This document shows, in pieces, positions 42,749 through 52,154 of a stretch of 64,000 nt of DNA; position 1 is the first letter of the stretch; each line of letters begins with the position of its first letter. The stretch comes from Bifidobacterium vansinderenii (lineage in GTDB: Bacteria > Actinomycetota > Actinomycetes > Actinomycetales > Bifidobacteriaceae), in assembly GCF_002234915.1 (NCBI RefSeq), contig NZ_NEWD01000005.1:25337-89336 (forward strand), written 5' to 3'. Position numbers and translations under genes: made by a program. The notes beneath the pieces are model-generated. The model was not told where the DNA came from and did no database searches. It saw nothing but the letters and a program-made list of their open reading frames with translations.

Positions 42749-44314
42749 TCAATGCTTCCTTGAACGACGTCCTCCCATGCGCCCCTCGAGATGCAATTTA
42801 CGTAGAACGATTTTCAACAGAACGCTACGTTCCCGCTTCCCCAATAGGACGGCGATGGTAATCACACTGGCGACGATGGAATACAGGGCGCAAGAGGCGA
42901 AGAACGTAACCCACGTTCCCGCCGGAATATGAAGCGCAAGCTTCAGACCATCGCAAACGGCAAACGACAGCAACGCAGAAGCCACATATTGGACGTACAC
43001 GGAGTAGAACGTCCGCTTGGCAATGCCAAGAATGATGGCCGCATAGATGGGAACGAAGGTCACGTTCGCCAGCATCTCAAGCGCTGTGGGAACGATGGCC
43101 ACGGCGTAGATATCCAGAGGCGTGGTCTTGAGCAGCACCCAGGTCAACGGCAACGATGTCAGGCTGAACAGCAACCAAGCGATCGAATACAGTTTCAGCT
43201 TGTTCACGATCAGGGGGATGTTCTGCAGCGTGGTGGCGGCGCCTGAGACCAGGAAGCCGCACATGGATATGAACATGATCAGGTACAACATATCCGAGTC
43301 CTGCCCAGGCTGCCAGAGGAAGAAGAACTCACGGCCGACCACACAGCACACGACAGTGATGACCACCGTGAAGAATCCACACATCCTCATGCCGGACTTC
43401 ATGTCGCGAACAAGCATGTCGATCTTGCCCTGCGCAAAGTACTTGGTCTGATCAGGGTAGAACAGACCGGAGATAGTGCCCATCAACCCAGAAATCATGC
43501 TCGGTATGGTCTGGGCGATGGACATCATACCCATTTTGTACGGACTGACCATCAGATTCGCCACCAACAGTTTCAACCCGAAAGAGATAACCTGCTGCAG
43601 TTTGATGACCACGTTCCAGATGCCGGCCGACAGCATCTCCCTCACCGTGGTCCAGGAGACCGCGGATCGCACGAAACGAAGCTCGGGCGTCAGCGTTCTG
43701 GTGTAGTGGATGTTCAGGGCAACGACCGCAAGAGACCCGACGAGAGCGGCCAGGCCAACATACATCACCAGCGCGGGCAGAGTGCTGAAACATACGACCA
43801 TGATGACCACACGCAGAATGGAGAAGGCCATGTTCGCCAGACTGGACAGATACAACTTGTTAGTGATGAAGGTCGCCACCGTGAACACGGTGCATAAGCT
43901 GGTGATGATGAACTGCAGGAACAGGAAGGCGAACAGCATCTTGACGTCGGCGACCAGATGCGGAGAAATATTGATGAGATGCTCAAGATCAAGCGTGACC
44001 GGTATGGCGATGATCGCCACGACGATGGCTATCACGCAGTCAGCCATAAATGTCGACGAGAAATACCGATCCGCCTTCTCCTTGTCGCCCTGATGGTAAG
44101 CGACCGTGATGAACCGACCCGCCACCGAATCAAGGGCGATCGTCAGCAGCGAGGCATAGCTGATGACATTGTTCGCGAGGCCCACATATCCGTAGGCCTC
44201 CGCTCCGAGCTTGCCCACCACGAATGGGGACAGGCCGAAGCCGATGCCGATGTTGATAATGAATTGGGTGAGGCTCGCCGTCATGTTGACGACAAGCTGA
44301 CGTTTACTATTCAT
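42749..44314 (-). CDS. Wzx-type lipid-linked oligosaccharide flippase
   Basis: About 521 residues with some 12-14 hydrophobic segments of the MATE/PST fold (QLVVNMTASLTQFIINIGIG, DSVAGRFITVAYHQGDKEKA). It would flip undecaprenyl-linked EPS units to the outer face for polymerisation. It is the only intact flippase in the window. Its C-terminal third is duplicated in the hybrid pseudogene at 39386. ATG 44314 fits the family start; ATG 44338 would add eight residues. Confidence 0.9.
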   Translation of the reverse strand: MNSKRQLVVNMTASLTQFIINIGIGFGLSPFVVGKLGAEAYGYVGLANNVISYASLLTIALDSVAGRFITVAYHQGDKEKADRYFSSTFMADCVIAIVVAIIAIPVTLDLEHLINISPHLVADVKMLFAFLFLQFIITSLCTVFTVATFITNKLYLSSLANMAFSILRVVIMVVCFSTLPALVMYVGLAALVGSLAVVALNIHYTRTLTPELRFVRSAVSWTTVREMLSAGIWNVVIKLQQVISFGLKLLVANLMVSPYKMGMMSIAQTIPSMISGLMGTISGLFYPDQTKYFAQGKIDMLVRDMKSGMRMCGFFTVVITVVCCVVGREFFFLWQPGQDSDMLYLIMFISMCGFLVSGAATTLQNIPLIVNKLKLYSIAWLLFSLTSLPLTWVLLKTTPLDIYAVAIVPTALEMLANVTFVPIYAAIILGIAKRTFYSVYVQYVASALLSFAVCDGLKLALHIPAGTWVTFFASCALYSIVASVITIAVLLGKRERSVLLKIVLRKLHLEGRMGGRRSRKH

Positions 44315-44362
44315 GATTCCGTTCTTCTTTACTCTCATACTTCTTGTGCAGCGATCCGTCGG

Positions 44363-45241
44363 CTACTGCCGCTCGCAGGCTTCGACGAACCGGTGGTACA
44401 TGGACTTGGTATCGAACAGCGGCGCCCTCTGAGCTCCGGCATCCGACAGGGAGGCCCTTTTATCGGGATCATTCAGCAGATCAGTAATCGCCTGGTCCAA
44501 GCCGGAGATAAGGTGATCATCCCGGTCCACGGTGATCGCACAGTCGGAGGATACATACTCCTGAATGCCACCGGAACATGTGACCACCAGAGGAAATCCT
44601 GCGGCCATGGCCTCTACCCCGACAAGGCCGGCAGCTTCCTCCCAAACGGAGGGTACCACTTGCATATCGGCGATCTTGGAGTATCGATACAGACGATCAT
44701 TGGGGACATAGCCGGTATAGGCAACACGTTCCCCGAGCCGGTCCGCCAATGCAGTGACCTTGTCCACGTACGGGGTGCGCTCCGAGGGGCCGAAATTCGA
44801 ACTTCCGATGATCATCAGTTTGACATGAGGATCATTGATCATTTCAATCGCCTGCAACAGCTCCAAAATGCCTTTTTCCCGCATGATACGGCCGCAGTAC
44901 ATGACCACAAAATCCTCATGCCGGATCGCGTGCAGCACCTGATCATAAAAAGCACTCGGCGACCGCCTTGTCGAGGTGGAAACCCTACGGACGATGGCAT
45001 TCATCAACCGGTGCTTTGCCTTAATCAACGGCGAAGCAGATGGAATCATGATGAATCTGGTATGGCGAAACGCATCGGCCTGAGTTCTGGACCTATCATC
45101 GTGCGGAGCGACCACCGTCAGATCGATCAGGTGATGCTTCTCATTTTCCTCGATCAGCGAGGTCATCAATGTTTCGATGGCGCCGCCCTGAGTGGCTGGA
45201 ACCGGAAGCAATCCCGGCGCCACAAGACAGATCTTTTTCAT
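44363..45241 (-). CDS. Internally deleted glycosyltransferase family 4
   Basis: 292 residues, clearly paralogous to the 393-residue GT4 at 41488-42669 (MKKICLVAPGLLPVPATQGG; HFVEACERS/RFVEACERQ ends). About 101 residues are missing in frame, between VLHAIR and EDFVVMYCGRI (junction near 44918-44930). The lost part covers the second half of the acceptor domain and the interdomain linker. The donor domain remains (VPSVWEEAAGLVGVEAMAAG). It keeps a good ribosome site (CAGGAG, 10 bases before ATG 45241), so it is probably translated but inactive or altered. An ATG at 45301 is unlikely to be the start. Confidence 0.85.
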   Translation of the reverse strand: MKKICLVAPGLLPVPATQGGAIETLMTSLIEENEKHHLIDLTVVAPHDDRSRTQADAFRHTRFIMIPSASPLIKAKHRLMNAIVRRVSTSTRRSPSAFYDQVLHAIRHEDFVVMYCGRIMREKGILELLQAIEMINDPHVKLMIIGSSNFGPSERTPYVDKVTALADRLGERVAYTGYVPNDRLYRYSKIADMQVVPSVWEEAAGLVGVEAMAAGFPLVVTCSGGIQEYVSSDCAITVDRDDHLISGLDQAITDLLNDPDKRASLSDAGAQRAPLFDTKSMYHRFVEACERQ

Positions 45242-45522
45242 ATCGTATATGCTCCTGTCCTCAGACCAATACCCCCTCCATACGGGGGTTTCGTTGCCCA
45301 CGCAGCAGCGAACATGCGCTTTTCGTCATCCACCCATCAATACATGGATGTGCCAGGATGTCCAACGAACGAAAGGGCCCAGCCTCTCCAAGATAACCGG
45401 ATCAACGGTGCCCCATTGTATCAATACGCATGACGGGGGCACATATCTGTATCACAATAGGGGCCATCCATATTCGCGTCTCCTGCTAACATGACAGCAG
45501 TAATACGACAGAGAAGGGCCCT
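45242..45522. promoter_or_regulatory. Divergent intergenic region within EPS locus
   Basis: 280 bases between the leftward GT4 remnant and the rightward GT2 at 45523. It must hold promoters for both directions, but I could not pick convincing -35/-10 pairs. Confidence 0.4.
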
Positions 45523-46491
45523 ATGAATCCGCTGATCAGCATCGTCGTTCCCGTATATAAGGTGGAAGAGGTTCTGGATCGCTGCGTAAAGAGCATCCTC
45601 GAGCAGACCTATGAGTATTGGGAGGTCATTCTCGTGGACGATGAGTCGCCGGACGGCAGCCCGGCCCTGTGTGATCAGTGGGCGCAACGGGATTCCCGTA
45701 TCCGGGTCGTCCATCAGAGCCATGCGGGTGTGTCCACGGCACGCAATCGCGGCATCGCCGAGGCCAAGGGCGATTTTCTCGTGTTCGTCGACAGCGACGA
45801 CTTCGTCGACAACGATTATCTTGAATGCCTGCTGAAGGCGCAGGAACACACCGGGGCTGATCTGGTCATGTGTTCCGCGGTATGCGAGGATGACGAGGGT
45901 CGTCCGAAGCGCACGGACGAGGAATGGACGTTCGACGATATGCCGGAGGACCGCCTGTTCACCGGACGTGAGACGCTGCGCTTCCTGTACCGCACCATCG
46001 GCGCCGTGCTCTGGGGCAAGCTGTATGCGAAGCGTATCTGGAACACCCTGCGGTTCCCGGACGGCAAAATCCACGAGGACGAGTTCGTGCTGCATCACGT
46101 GTACTTCGCCTGCGAATCCGTTGCGGTGCTGCATCGTAAACCCTACCATTACATTGATGCCCGTCCGTCAATCATGCATGCCGACTATTCGCTGAAGCGT
46201 CTTGACCGTCTGGACGCCAAGATCGACCGTCTGGCATTCTTCACCAAGCACGACGTGGACCGTGATCTGATCGAACGGGAGTTCATCGATCTCAACAAGC
46301 ACATCATCTGGTCACGCGCACTGCCGTGGAACGCTCCAGAGAACAAACCACGATTCCGCGAGCTTTTCGCATCCTATCGTGCCATTCCGTTTTCCATTCT
46401 CAGCAAGCTTCCCCTGAAGAGCGGCATCAACTACATTGGCACCCGACTGTGCCCGTTCACCTATTGGAGTCTGCACGAACGCGGCAAATAG
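45523..46491 (+). CDS. Glycosyltransferase family 2
   Basis: 322 residues, GT-A fold: ISIVVPVYKVEEVLDRCVKS, VILVDDESPDGS and the DxD region VFVDSDDFVDND. It transfers a sugar to the lipid-linked EPS intermediate at the cytoplasmic face. GAGAAGG precedes the ATG. It is the only EPS gene on the plus strand in this window, has its own terminator and sits beside the Abi gene, so it may have been inserted or inverted separately. Close in sequence to the GT2s at 47848-50889. Confidence 0.9.
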   Translation: MNPLISIVVPVYKVEEVLDRCVKSILEQTYEYWEVILVDDESPDGSPALCDQWAQRDSRIRVVHQSHAGVSTARNRGIAEAKGDFLVFVDSDDFVDNDYLECLLKAQEHTGADLVMCSAVCEDDEGRPKRTDEEWTFDDMPEDRLFTGRETLRFLYRTIGAVLWGKLYAKRIWNTLRFPDGKIHEDEFVLHHVYFACESVAVLHRKPYHYIDARPSIMHADYSLKRLDRLDAKIDRLAFFTKHDVDRDLIEREFIDLNKHIIWSRALPWNAPENKPRFRELFASYRAIPFSILSKLPLKSGINYIGTRLCPFTYWSLHERGK

Positions 46492-46503
46492 CCTGTGCGA
46501 CAT

Positions 46504-46540
46504 GGATGCGGATAGTTCATAGAATCTACCCGCATCCTTT
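46504..46540 (+). terminator. Terminator after plus-strand GT2
   Basis: GGATGCGG and CCGCATCC pair with an inner TAG/CTA, followed by TTTGAAAA, 12 bases after the stop. It is shared space with the convergent Abi gene. Confidence 0.7.
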
Positions 46541-46566
46541 GAAAAGACACCGTTTTCCCTCTCCCA

Positions 46567-47580
46567 TCAATGAGACGGGTCATCAACGCACCATAACGGC
46601 GACATCTCCCAACCATCGGGGAATCCCATATCGGACTTCGGAATCTGAGGGTATTTACTCATCAGGGAAATGAATTTCTTCCTCCATGCCGGCCCGTCAA
46701 TTTGGGACAGCAGGTAGTTCTCCATGGTAAGGAATGCGGCAGGGCCCGAGGATTTTCGGAAAATATCCCAATCATTACCCCACCAACCCTTCGCGTGGGA
46801 TCCACTGCGATGCTTCGGGAGTTTTGGCGCTATGCGAATGCTGGATTCGTTCCAGAAACGATCGTGATGCGCAGTCATGTTTCGGGCTTGCCTGATGGTT
46901 TCCAGCCAGTTGGAGAGGATCTTGGCATCACCTCGCACATCCGGATTCGGATTGGGATTGAAAATGTGCAGCTGAGTAGCCAACTTCCTCTTGATATGAT
47001 CGGGGGCGCCCTGATAGAAGTTCTCCTTGAGGGTTCCGTAGCTTAGACATCCGACGATCATCCAATATGGCGGCAGTGGATCACTATAAGTATTCCGAAA
47101 ATGTCTGAGGTATGGGAGATTCGATTTTGTGAATGACGAACGCAACGATGAGAGACAGGCCAGATGGGCGTCATAGCTCAGGCCCGGAAGCCCTTCTCGC
47201 GTCATATATCCGAATTCACCACCGAATACCGATAGTTCATGAGCAAGGAAGCTCTTGAGGTATATCTCGATGGTGACGATGCCATCGAACACCAGCATTC
47301 GTAGTTCCTGATCAAACAGGTATCTATCCCAGATATCCTGAAACTGCGTACCTTGGCGAAAGGGCAACGAACGCTTTGCCGATTCTTCCGATACCGAGGT
47401 GAGGAACGGATACCAGTAACCCTTCAGACGGAAATAGCCGACCTGCCCGATTCGGCACTCGAGTAGTTCCTGATTCACTCCAGCCAATCCATTGCCGATG
47501 AGTTTGGCTGATAAAGCATCCAAAGACTTGGGCGGATGCTGCGGGTAGGGGCGAAGTTGCGGAGCATCTTTCCCGTTCAT
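46567..47580 (-). CDS. Abi_2 family (AbiD/AbiF-like) HEPN phage-defence protein
   Basis: 337 residues. The N-terminal half (LSAKLIGNGLAGVNQELLEC, VGYFRLKGYWYPF, FDQELRMLVFDGIVTIEIYLKSFLAH) matches Abi_2 proteins. The motif RQARNMTAHHDRFWN near residue 235 is the R-x4-6-H of HEPN ribonucleases, implying RNA cleavage and abortive infection. It is a stand-alone gene with its own promoter (47653-47680), a GGAGGA ribosome site and a 3' convergent neighbour, inserted between two EPS glycosyltransferase genes. Confidence 0.88.
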   Translation of the reverse strand: MNGKDAPQLRPYPQHPPKSLDALSAKLIGNGLAGVNQELLECRIGQVGYFRLKGYWYPFLTSVSEESAKRSLPFRQGTQFQDIWDRYLFDQELRMLVFDGIVTIEIYLKSFLAHELSVFGGEFGYMTREGLPGLSYDAHLACLSSLRSSFTKSNLPYLRHFRNTYSDPLPPYWMIVGCLSYGTLKENFYQGAPDHIKRKLATQLHIFNPNPNPDVRGDAKILSNWLETIRQARNMTAHHDRFWNESSIRIAPKLPKHRSGSHAKGWWGNDWDIFRKSSGPAAFLTMENYLLSQIDGPAWRKKFISLMSKYPQIPKSDMGFPDGWEMSPLWCVDDPSH

Positions 47581-47652
47581 CGTTCCTCCGATACGAAAAA
47601 TGCCACCCTAGTGTGCTTCGACGAGAGGCAGTGGTGGCTTTTAACATCACCG

Positions 47653-47680
47653 ATTATAGCGATAATACAGCCCATTGCAA
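47653..47680 (-). promoter_or_regulatory. Promoter of Abi gene
   Basis: On the minus strand TTGCAA (47675-47680) and a consensus TATAAT (47653-47658) are 16 bases apart, about 70 bases before the ATG. The surrounding 270-base gap is much more A+T-rich than the rest of the window. Confidence 0.7.
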
Positions 47681-47847
47681 ATGGCATAGAACACTCCATA
47701 TTATTCAGTGTGCAATGATGCACAAATGCACTACATATAGGAGACTCCGTGTTCTTGTATTGCAAAAGGCCATTGTCTCTCGGTACGCATAGGAACGTGT
47801 ACGAACGACACTAGCCATCGGTCGATGCTATCTGCTGGTTTATATGG

Positions 47848-48846
47848 TCAGCGCCCGTATCGCAACTGGCAGAACCGGAACGGGCAGAGACAGATCAGCA
47901 GATAGGCAAGCATCGGCTTGATACCGTTCATATGCGCCATCACCACCGGTGAGAACGGTTTGATCTGGGAAAAGATCTCCTGAAGACGGCGCTTGATGAC
48001 CGGATCGTTCCAATCCAGGGACTTGACCGCATGCGGCATATCCCAAGTGATCAGATTGAAGGTCACTGCGTACAGCTCCGTATACCCGCGCTTCCGGTAG
48101 AAGCGCAGTCTCTGCGCCCATGCCTCGATGCGATCCAAGTTGCGAATCGAATATTCCGTGTGCATGATGCTTCCCGCATTCTGCACATAGTGGTACAGCG
48201 AATCAGGAACCAGCACGACGGTCGCGCATTCGGCAAGAATCCGATACGTGGTGAATTCGTCCTCGTGCAGCTTGCCGACCGGGAACCGAATGGTCTTCCA
48301 CAGTCGTGCGGCATACAGCTTGTTCCATGCCGTCACATAGTCGGCGACGGTGTCGCCGCCCAGACGGGCGAGACACGCTCGGCCGCTCAGCGTGGTCACG
48401 TGATCGGTGATGGTGTGATTATCCGGAGATGCAACAGTCTGGTCATCCTCCTGATGAATCGAGCAGATGGCGACCTCGGCATTATTGGCTTGGGCGGCCT
48501 CGAGCATCAATCGAATGTAGTCCGGTTCCACATAGTCGTCGCTGTCCACGAACGCCACATACTCACCGGTCATAGCGTCGATTCCAGTGTTGCGAGCGGC
48601 CGAAAGTCCTCCGTTGCGTTGATGGATCACCGAAATGCGGGAGTCCTTCGCCGCCCACTCATCGCATTTCTGGGGGCATGTGTCCGGAGAACCATCATCG
48701 ACCAGAATGATCTCCAGATTCCGGTAGCTCTGGTCGATGAGACTGGCCACACACCGATCCAGCTGCTTTTCCACTTTGTATACCGGCACGACGACGCTGA
48801 CCAGTGGCTGAGCATCCGATACCATGGGGCGATTTTCATTACGCAT
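47848..48846 (-). CDS. Glycosyltransferase family 2
   Basis: 332 residues with VSVVVPVYKVEKQLDRCVAS, IILVDDGSPDTC and AFVDSDDYVEPD, a standard EPS GT-A enzyme. Last gene of the long leftward operon. GGAGG lies 7 bases before ATG 48846, and the gene overlaps the previous GT2 by 8 bases. It is the nearest relative in layout of the 45523-46491 GT2 (both end with a LCPF-type motif), which suggests duplication across the Abi gene. Confidence 0.92.
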   Translation of the reverse strand: MRNENRPMVSDAQPLVSVVVPVYKVEKQLDRCVASLIDQSYRNLEIILVDDGSPDTCPQKCDEWAAKDSRISVIHQRNGGLSAARNTGIDAMTGEYVAFVDSDDYVEPDYIRLMLEAAQANNAEVAICSIHQEDDQTVASPDNHTITDHVTTLSGRACLARLGGDTVADYVTAWNKLYAARLWKTIRFPVGKLHEDEFTTYRILAECATVVLVPDSLYHYVQNAGSIMHTEYSIRNLDRIEAWAQRLRFYRKRGYTELYAVTFNLITWDMPHAVKSLDWNDPVIKRRLQEIFSQIKPFSPVVMAHMNGIKPMLAYLLICLCPFRFCQLRYGR

Positions 48847-49894
48847 TGCGCAGCCTCCGTTCCAGATATGCCTTCCACAACACCTTGCTGTTCAACAGGA
48901 ACAACACCTTGAGCTCCCGGGATGACGCAGCCTTCTTCGCACCTTTCAGACAGAATCCTCGAGATGGCACGTTCGACAGACGAGTCAGGAATTCCAGCCG
49001 TTGCCCCACCGTGACATCGGGCTTCGCGCCGAACGCCGTATCCATGGCCCACAGCACGTCCTCCGCACAACGCCGCTGCTGGAACGCCAGATTGCCGGCA
49101 TTTAGCACCGAACGATCGTAGAACGAGAGCAGTCGTTCGTGCAGCACGGCGATATCGTCCGGCTTGCTCGCCCGGAATCCGCGAACCAGACCCGTGGCCT
49201 GCTCACGATAGTCATAGAACGGCGCCGAACCAACCAGCACGCGGCCGCCATGTTCCAGACAGTCCATCACGAAAATGGAGTCCTCGCCATAGGAGTCCCC
49301 CTCGCGGAAGCGGACGTCACCGACCCATTCACGGCGGAACAGCTTGCCCCAGCAGGAGTAGAGGAATCCTGCGGCGTCCAGCGAGCACAGTTCGTTCTGA
49401 CACCGCTCGGAGCGGACGTCGTCGATCGTGTGAAGAGCATCGTCTCCGGTCACTTCGATCAGTTCTGGGGCGGTGCCCTCACCATGCTCCAGTACGCGCC
49501 GATATCCCATAACATACAGATCCAGCCGATCATGTTCACTCTGTTCCACGGCGGTGGAGATGGCGTCATATTCCAACCAGTCGTCGCTGTCAACGAACAT
49601 CACGTAGTCGCCGTGCGACGACTGCAATCCCGCGTTGCGGGCTGCAGCCACACCCTGATTGCTCTGATGGATCACCTGGGCGTTCCTCTGCGTCAGAACC
49701 AGATGATCGCAAAACGCCGGACTGCCGTCGGAGGAGCCGTCATCGACCAGCACCAGTTCGATGTTCCGATAGGTCTGCCCCGTTATGCTGTTCACGCACT
49801 GTTCCAGATGGGCTTCCGCGTTGTATACCGGCACGACCACCGTAACAAGCGGCTGATCGGTCATGTCTTCCTTCTCCCTCGTCGTGTTCGTCAT
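48839..49894 (-). CDS. Glycosyltransferase family 2
   Basis: 351 residues: VTVVVPVYNAEAHLEQCVNS, LVLVDDGSSDGS, MFVDSDDWLEYD. Two starts are possible: ATG 49894, which overlaps the upstream stop as ATGA with GGAGGG 10 bases before, and ATG 49864 with an AAGGA site; the first is used here because of the coupling. It adds one EPS sugar; donor and linkage cannot be read from sequence. Confidence 0.9.
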   Translation of the reverse strand: MTNTTREKEDMTDQPLVTVVVPVYNAEAHLEQCVNSITGQTYRNIELVLVDDGSSDGSPAFCDHLVLTQRNAQVIHQSNQGVAAARNAGLQSSHGDYVMFVDSDDWLEYDAISTAVEQSEHDRLDLYVMGYRRVLEHGEGTAPELIEVTGDDALHTIDDVRSERCQNELCSLDAAGFLYSCWGKLFRREWVGDVRFREGDSYGEDSIFVMDCLEHGGRVLVGSAPFYDYREQATGLVRGFRASKPDDIAVLHERLLSFYDRSVLNAGNLAFQQRRCAEDVLWAMDTAFGAKPDVTVGQRLEFLTRLSNVPSRGFCLKGAKKAASSRELKVLFLLNSKVLWKAYLERRLRNA

Positions 49895-50889
49895 TTCAAA
49901 TATGCCCTCCACAGCCAGGCCTGGTTCAGGGCGATCAGCAGCTTCTGGACTCTGGTCATCCATGCGTGGCCGAGCGCCGATGTCACCATCGGACGGAGGC
50001 GGGCGTCGCCGGTCATCTCCATCACATACTGCGCCTTGAGCGCGGCGGAGATACCCGTTGCCCGCTGGATCATCGGAATCACCCATCCGATGTCGTTCGC
50101 CATGTTGAACGATAGGTTCTCGCGCACATGGGGATCGTCGAGATGTCGCTCGAAGAAGTCGAGCTTGGCATGGTTCGCCTTCACCACATTCAATGATTTC
50201 TCCCGCTTGAACACCGTCGCCATGCCGGAATCCATGTGACGGTAGCCGTACAGCGGTCGCTTGGAGGTATATACGTTCGGCTGCCGTTCCAACGCCGCCA
50301 GCACGAAGAGCAGATCCTCTTCATAGACCATGTCGGTCTCGAAGCGGAGGCCTTCGACCAGCTTACGGCTGAACAACTTGCCCCACGGCGGATTGAGATA
50401 GTCCTCACGCAACAGAACAGACAACTGTGAATAGTAGTCTGACGATCCTGCGGCGATCTCGATGTCGTTCTCGATGACGCTGTCACGAAGCTGCTGGCCG
50501 TTCTCGTCGATGTACCGCTTGCCGAAGATCACCAGATCACAATGACAGCGAACGGCCATATCCACGGAGAACTCCACGGCGTCGGCGTCCAGCAGATCAT
50601 CACTGTCCACGAACATCACGTAATCACCGTCGGCGCGTTCGAGACCGGCATTGCGCGCCCCCGAGGCGCCGGCGCCCTTGGTCAGGTGCACGGCAAGCAC
50701 ACGGTCATCCTTGCGCGCCCATTCGTCGCACAGCTGCGGACAGGAATCCGGCGAGGCATCATCGACCAGAATGATCTGGAGATTACGGTGACTCTGCCCA
50801 GTAAGACTGTTCAGACAGTCGCCGAGAAACCGCTCCGCCTTGTACACGGGAACGATGATGCTCACCTTGGGTTGCACATTGTCCGTCAT
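49891..50889 (-). CDS. Glycosyltransferase family 2
   Basis: 332 residues: VSIIVPVYKAERFLGDCLNS, IILVDDASPDSC, MFVDSDDLLDAD. ATGA overlap with the preceding GT4 gene and with the following GT2. Its C-terminus (LIALNQAWLWRAYLK) resembles that of the downstream GT2 (LLNSKVLWKAYLERRL), consistent with tandem duplication and divergence. Confidence 0.92.
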   Translation of the reverse strand: MTDNVQPKVSIIVPVYKAERFLGDCLNSLTGQSHRNLQIILVDDASPDSCPQLCDEWARKDDRVLAVHLTKGAGASGARNAGLERADGDYVMFVDSDDLLDADAVEFSVDMAVRCHCDLVIFGKRYIDENGQQLRDSVIENDIEIAAGSSDYYSQLSVLLREDYLNPPWGKLFSRKLVEGLRFETDMVYEEDLLFVLAALERQPNVYTSKRPLYGYRHMDSGMATVFKREKSLNVVKANHAKLDFFERHLDDPHVRENLSFNMANDIGWVIPMIQRATGISAALKAQYVMEMTGDARLRPMVTSALGHAWMTRVQKLLIALNQAWLWRAYLK

Positions 50890-52070
50890 CGCGTGCCGTC
50901 CTCTCCCCCGACGTGATCAAGATAGAACCGCTGAAGCTCACCGGCCACACCAGCCAGATCAAAACCGGCGTCACGCAGTTCGGTGGAACGATCACGGCGC
51001 TCCCCCGTCGAACGAATACGATCGTCAAGCGCATGCGCCCAGTGGTCGGGATCCTGCCGCAACGACACGAAGTCGAGTAGATCGGTGACCTTCACTTCCC
51101 TAGGCACCACGTCTGCGGAGGCAAGGCATGGCAGTCCGGCGCACTGCGCCTCCAGATACACGATGCCGAATCCCTCGAAGATGGATGGCAGCACGAACGC
51201 ATCCATGGCCTGATACAGCTCGTTGACGTCGCTGCGCTCGCCACCGAGGAACCGCACGTGATCGGCGATGCCATACTGGGCGATCCGCTGTTCAACTTCC
51301 GATCGGAGTTCACCGTCTCCGATGATCAGCAGCACCGACTTCGGGTTCAATGCCAGATACCGCTGGAACACGTCGATGAGAAACACCGGGTTCTTCTGCG
51401 GGCGGAGACGGCCGCAGAATCCGATCGCAGTGACGTCGTCGTCCAGTCCCAGTTCGGCACGCACACGATCACGAACCTGCTGCGAGTACGCGAATCGATC
51501 GGTCTCGATGCCGTTGTGGATCCACGTATAGGGCTTGCCCGGGAACATGTATTCGGCAGCCAGCGACGAACAGGCGAAGTAGTGCGTGGGATACCGGCCG
51601 ATGTCGTGGCGGATCTGCGTATCGCGCACCTTGCGGATCAGCTTGTGCAGCGCATTGCCCTGATCGTCGTTCTGCACGCCGGCGTTATGGGAGTGCAGGA
51701 TACGCAGCGGAAGCCCGACCTGCGCTGCCTGCTTGATCGGCTCGATGTACGGGAAGTTCGTGTGAACATGGATACCTCGGATCTCCGGATGATCGTTCAG
51801 GAAATCCTTCACGCATGTGCCAGCCTTGGTCGGTGAATCGTGACGGGAGTACATGATGCGGAACACGCGACCGCCCATACGTTCGATATCATCCTCGAAC
51901 GCCATGCGCGGCGCGTCGTGCTCGGCCAGAAAATCGAACTGGATCTTGCTCCTGTCCATGTGGGAATACAAGCCCATGACCAGCACCTCGACGCCGCCAC
52001 GACCAGCGAGCAGCCCCCAGTGCGCAATCCGGATAGGCTCGTCCGGCGAACCACCGTCGTACGTATTCAT
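50886..52070 (-). CDS. Glycosyltransferase family 4
   Basis: 394 residues, GT-B fold, EpsF-like. N-terminal IRIAHWGLLAGRGGVEVLVM and MDRSKIQFDFLAEHD; donor side IGFCGRLRPQKNPVFLIDVF and LPSIFEGFGIVYLEAQCAG with the conserved Glu pair. Same subfamily as the 58768-59985 GT4. AAAGGA lies about 10 bases before the ATG. The gene overlaps the next by ATGA. Confidence 0.93.
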   Translation of the reverse strand: MNTYDGGSPDEPIRIAHWGLLAGRGGVEVLVMGLYSHMDRSKIQFDFLAEHDAPRMAFEDDIERMGGRVFRIMYSRHDSPTKAGTCVKDFLNDHPEIRGIHVHTNFPYIEPIKQAAQVGLPLRILHSHNAGVQNDDQGNALHKLIRKVRDTQIRHDIGRYPTHYFACSSLAAEYMFPGKPYTWIHNGIETDRFAYSQQVRDRVRAELGLDDDVTAIGFCGRLRPQKNPVFLIDVFQRYLALNPKSVLLIIGDGELRSEVEQRIAQYGIADHVRFLGGERSDVNELYQAMDAFVLPSIFEGFGIVYLEAQCAGLPCLASADVVPREVKVTDLLDFVSLRQDPDHWAHALDDRIRSTGERRDRSTELRDAGFDLAGVAGELQRFYLDHVGGEDGTR

Positions 52071-52154
52071 CGAATCTCAGTCCTTTGTCTGTGTCTGTTG
52101 GTGTTCTCGTGGTTTCGCTGCGGATTCCACGGTTTGACGGGTCGGCGTGAGGGA

